Below, piece after piece: positions 63,727 through 64,000 of a DNA stretch of 64,000 nt. Position 1 is the stretch's first letter, and each line of letters opens with the position of its first letter. Source of the DNA: Isochrysis galbana. Taxonomy: Eukaryota > Haptophyta > Isochrysidales > Isochrysidaceae. Where the stretch lies: contig CM030939.1 in NCBI GenBank assembly GCA_018136815.1, forward strand, positions 2,907,419 through 2,971,418, given 5' to 3'. The notes beneath the pieces are model-generated. The model saw only the letters and a program-made list of their open reading frames with translations. It was not told where the DNA came from and ran no database searches. Position numbers and translations under genes: made by a program.

Positions 63727-64000
63727 GTTTAAGGTAATAAACCGGCATGACTTCGACTTCTCGTTCTGCAGTCGCTCTGCGAGACTCTCTCTCTCTCTCT
63801 CTCCGTCCGCCTCTCCTCGGCCGACGGCAGGAAGTTTCGTCCAAAACATTCTCCGGTCCCAAGATATCTCGTGGGGGGTCTCTCCGCGCTCCGCGAGGGA
63901 AAGGAAGCGATCTCGCTCCGAGATTGGCCTCGCGCCCTCCCACGCTGCCCCGCCGTGCCCTCGGTCCCTCGCCCCCCCCCCGCGGCAGGTTCTTTCCCTC
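63727..64000 (+). repeat. LTR copy of the Ty3-like family, inverted relative to 8611-8885 (runs off right edge)
   Basis: TCGTTTAAGGTAATAAACCG at 63729 and on matches the reverse of 8885-8611, through CGAGACTCTCTCTC and CGTGGGGGGTCTCTCCGCGC. A second element in plus orientation should follow beyond 64000. Confidence 0.7.

Overview
This is a eukaryotic nuclear window from a GC-rich genome dense in repeats. Host genes are split by short GT-AG introns. The gene content points to a photosynthetic protist: a plastid-type IspD with an N-terminal leader, a membrane-anchored prolyl 4-hydroxylase with an ShK tail, a TIR-like/TPR protein and a PAPS sulfotransferase. A haptophyte-type or similar microalga is my inference; nothing in the sequence proves the lineage. 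I found no rRNA, no convincing tRNA and no CRISPR.

Layout. 1-8885 (-) holds most of a Ty3-like LTR retrotransposon running off the left edge: LTR/leader, two Gag reading frames, then one long open Pol frame with a Ser/Glu-rich linker, a phage-type cytosine-methyltransferase-like domain, an aspartic protease and the start of the RT region. 8886-9512 holds dispersed repeats. 10074-11825 (+) is an O-fucosyltransferase-like gene. 14301-16730 (-) is an intronless TIR-like/TPR gene. 18119-21375 is a chimera of an RNase H remnant and a LINE 3' part, followed by fragments of other elements. 22070-24388 (-) is a five-exon prolyl 4-hydroxylase. 25188-25948 is a complete non-autonomous retroposon with a 15-bp target duplication. 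26882-27964 (-) is an ankyrin gene and 29422-30648 (-) a bicupin. 31526-33730 holds LINE, methyltransferase and gag fragments. 34716-35884 (-) is ispD. 36766-38349 (+) is a SANT-like/coiled-coil gene with a 7-bp frame-breaking duplication. 39463-42221 (-) is a DEAD-box helicase. 42680-45384 holds broken LTR elements and a 1.1-kb insertion with a 19-bp target duplication. 46368-47698 (-) is a multipass membrane protein. 48765-50487 (+) is a sulfotransferase. 51085-53830 holds a SINE-like repeat and an internally deleted LINE. 55812-59829 (+) is a nine-exon V-ATPase subunit a. 60190-63291 holds fold-back repeats, minisatellites and a hAT-like DNA transposon. 63450-63695 (-) is an ankyrin exon, and 63727-64000 is a second, inverted LTR copy running off the right edge.

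The host genes show no operon-like logic; they are unrelated housekeeping, secretory or signalling genes. Two themes link the window. First, at least four transposon classes are present, and fragments of one Ty3-like family (LTR, leader, linker, methyltransferase end, protease) recur at several sites. Second, long homopurine/homopyrimidine tracts lie directly upstream of most host start codons. The most notable system is the retrotransposon carrying the phage-type methyltransferase domain inside its Pol frame.
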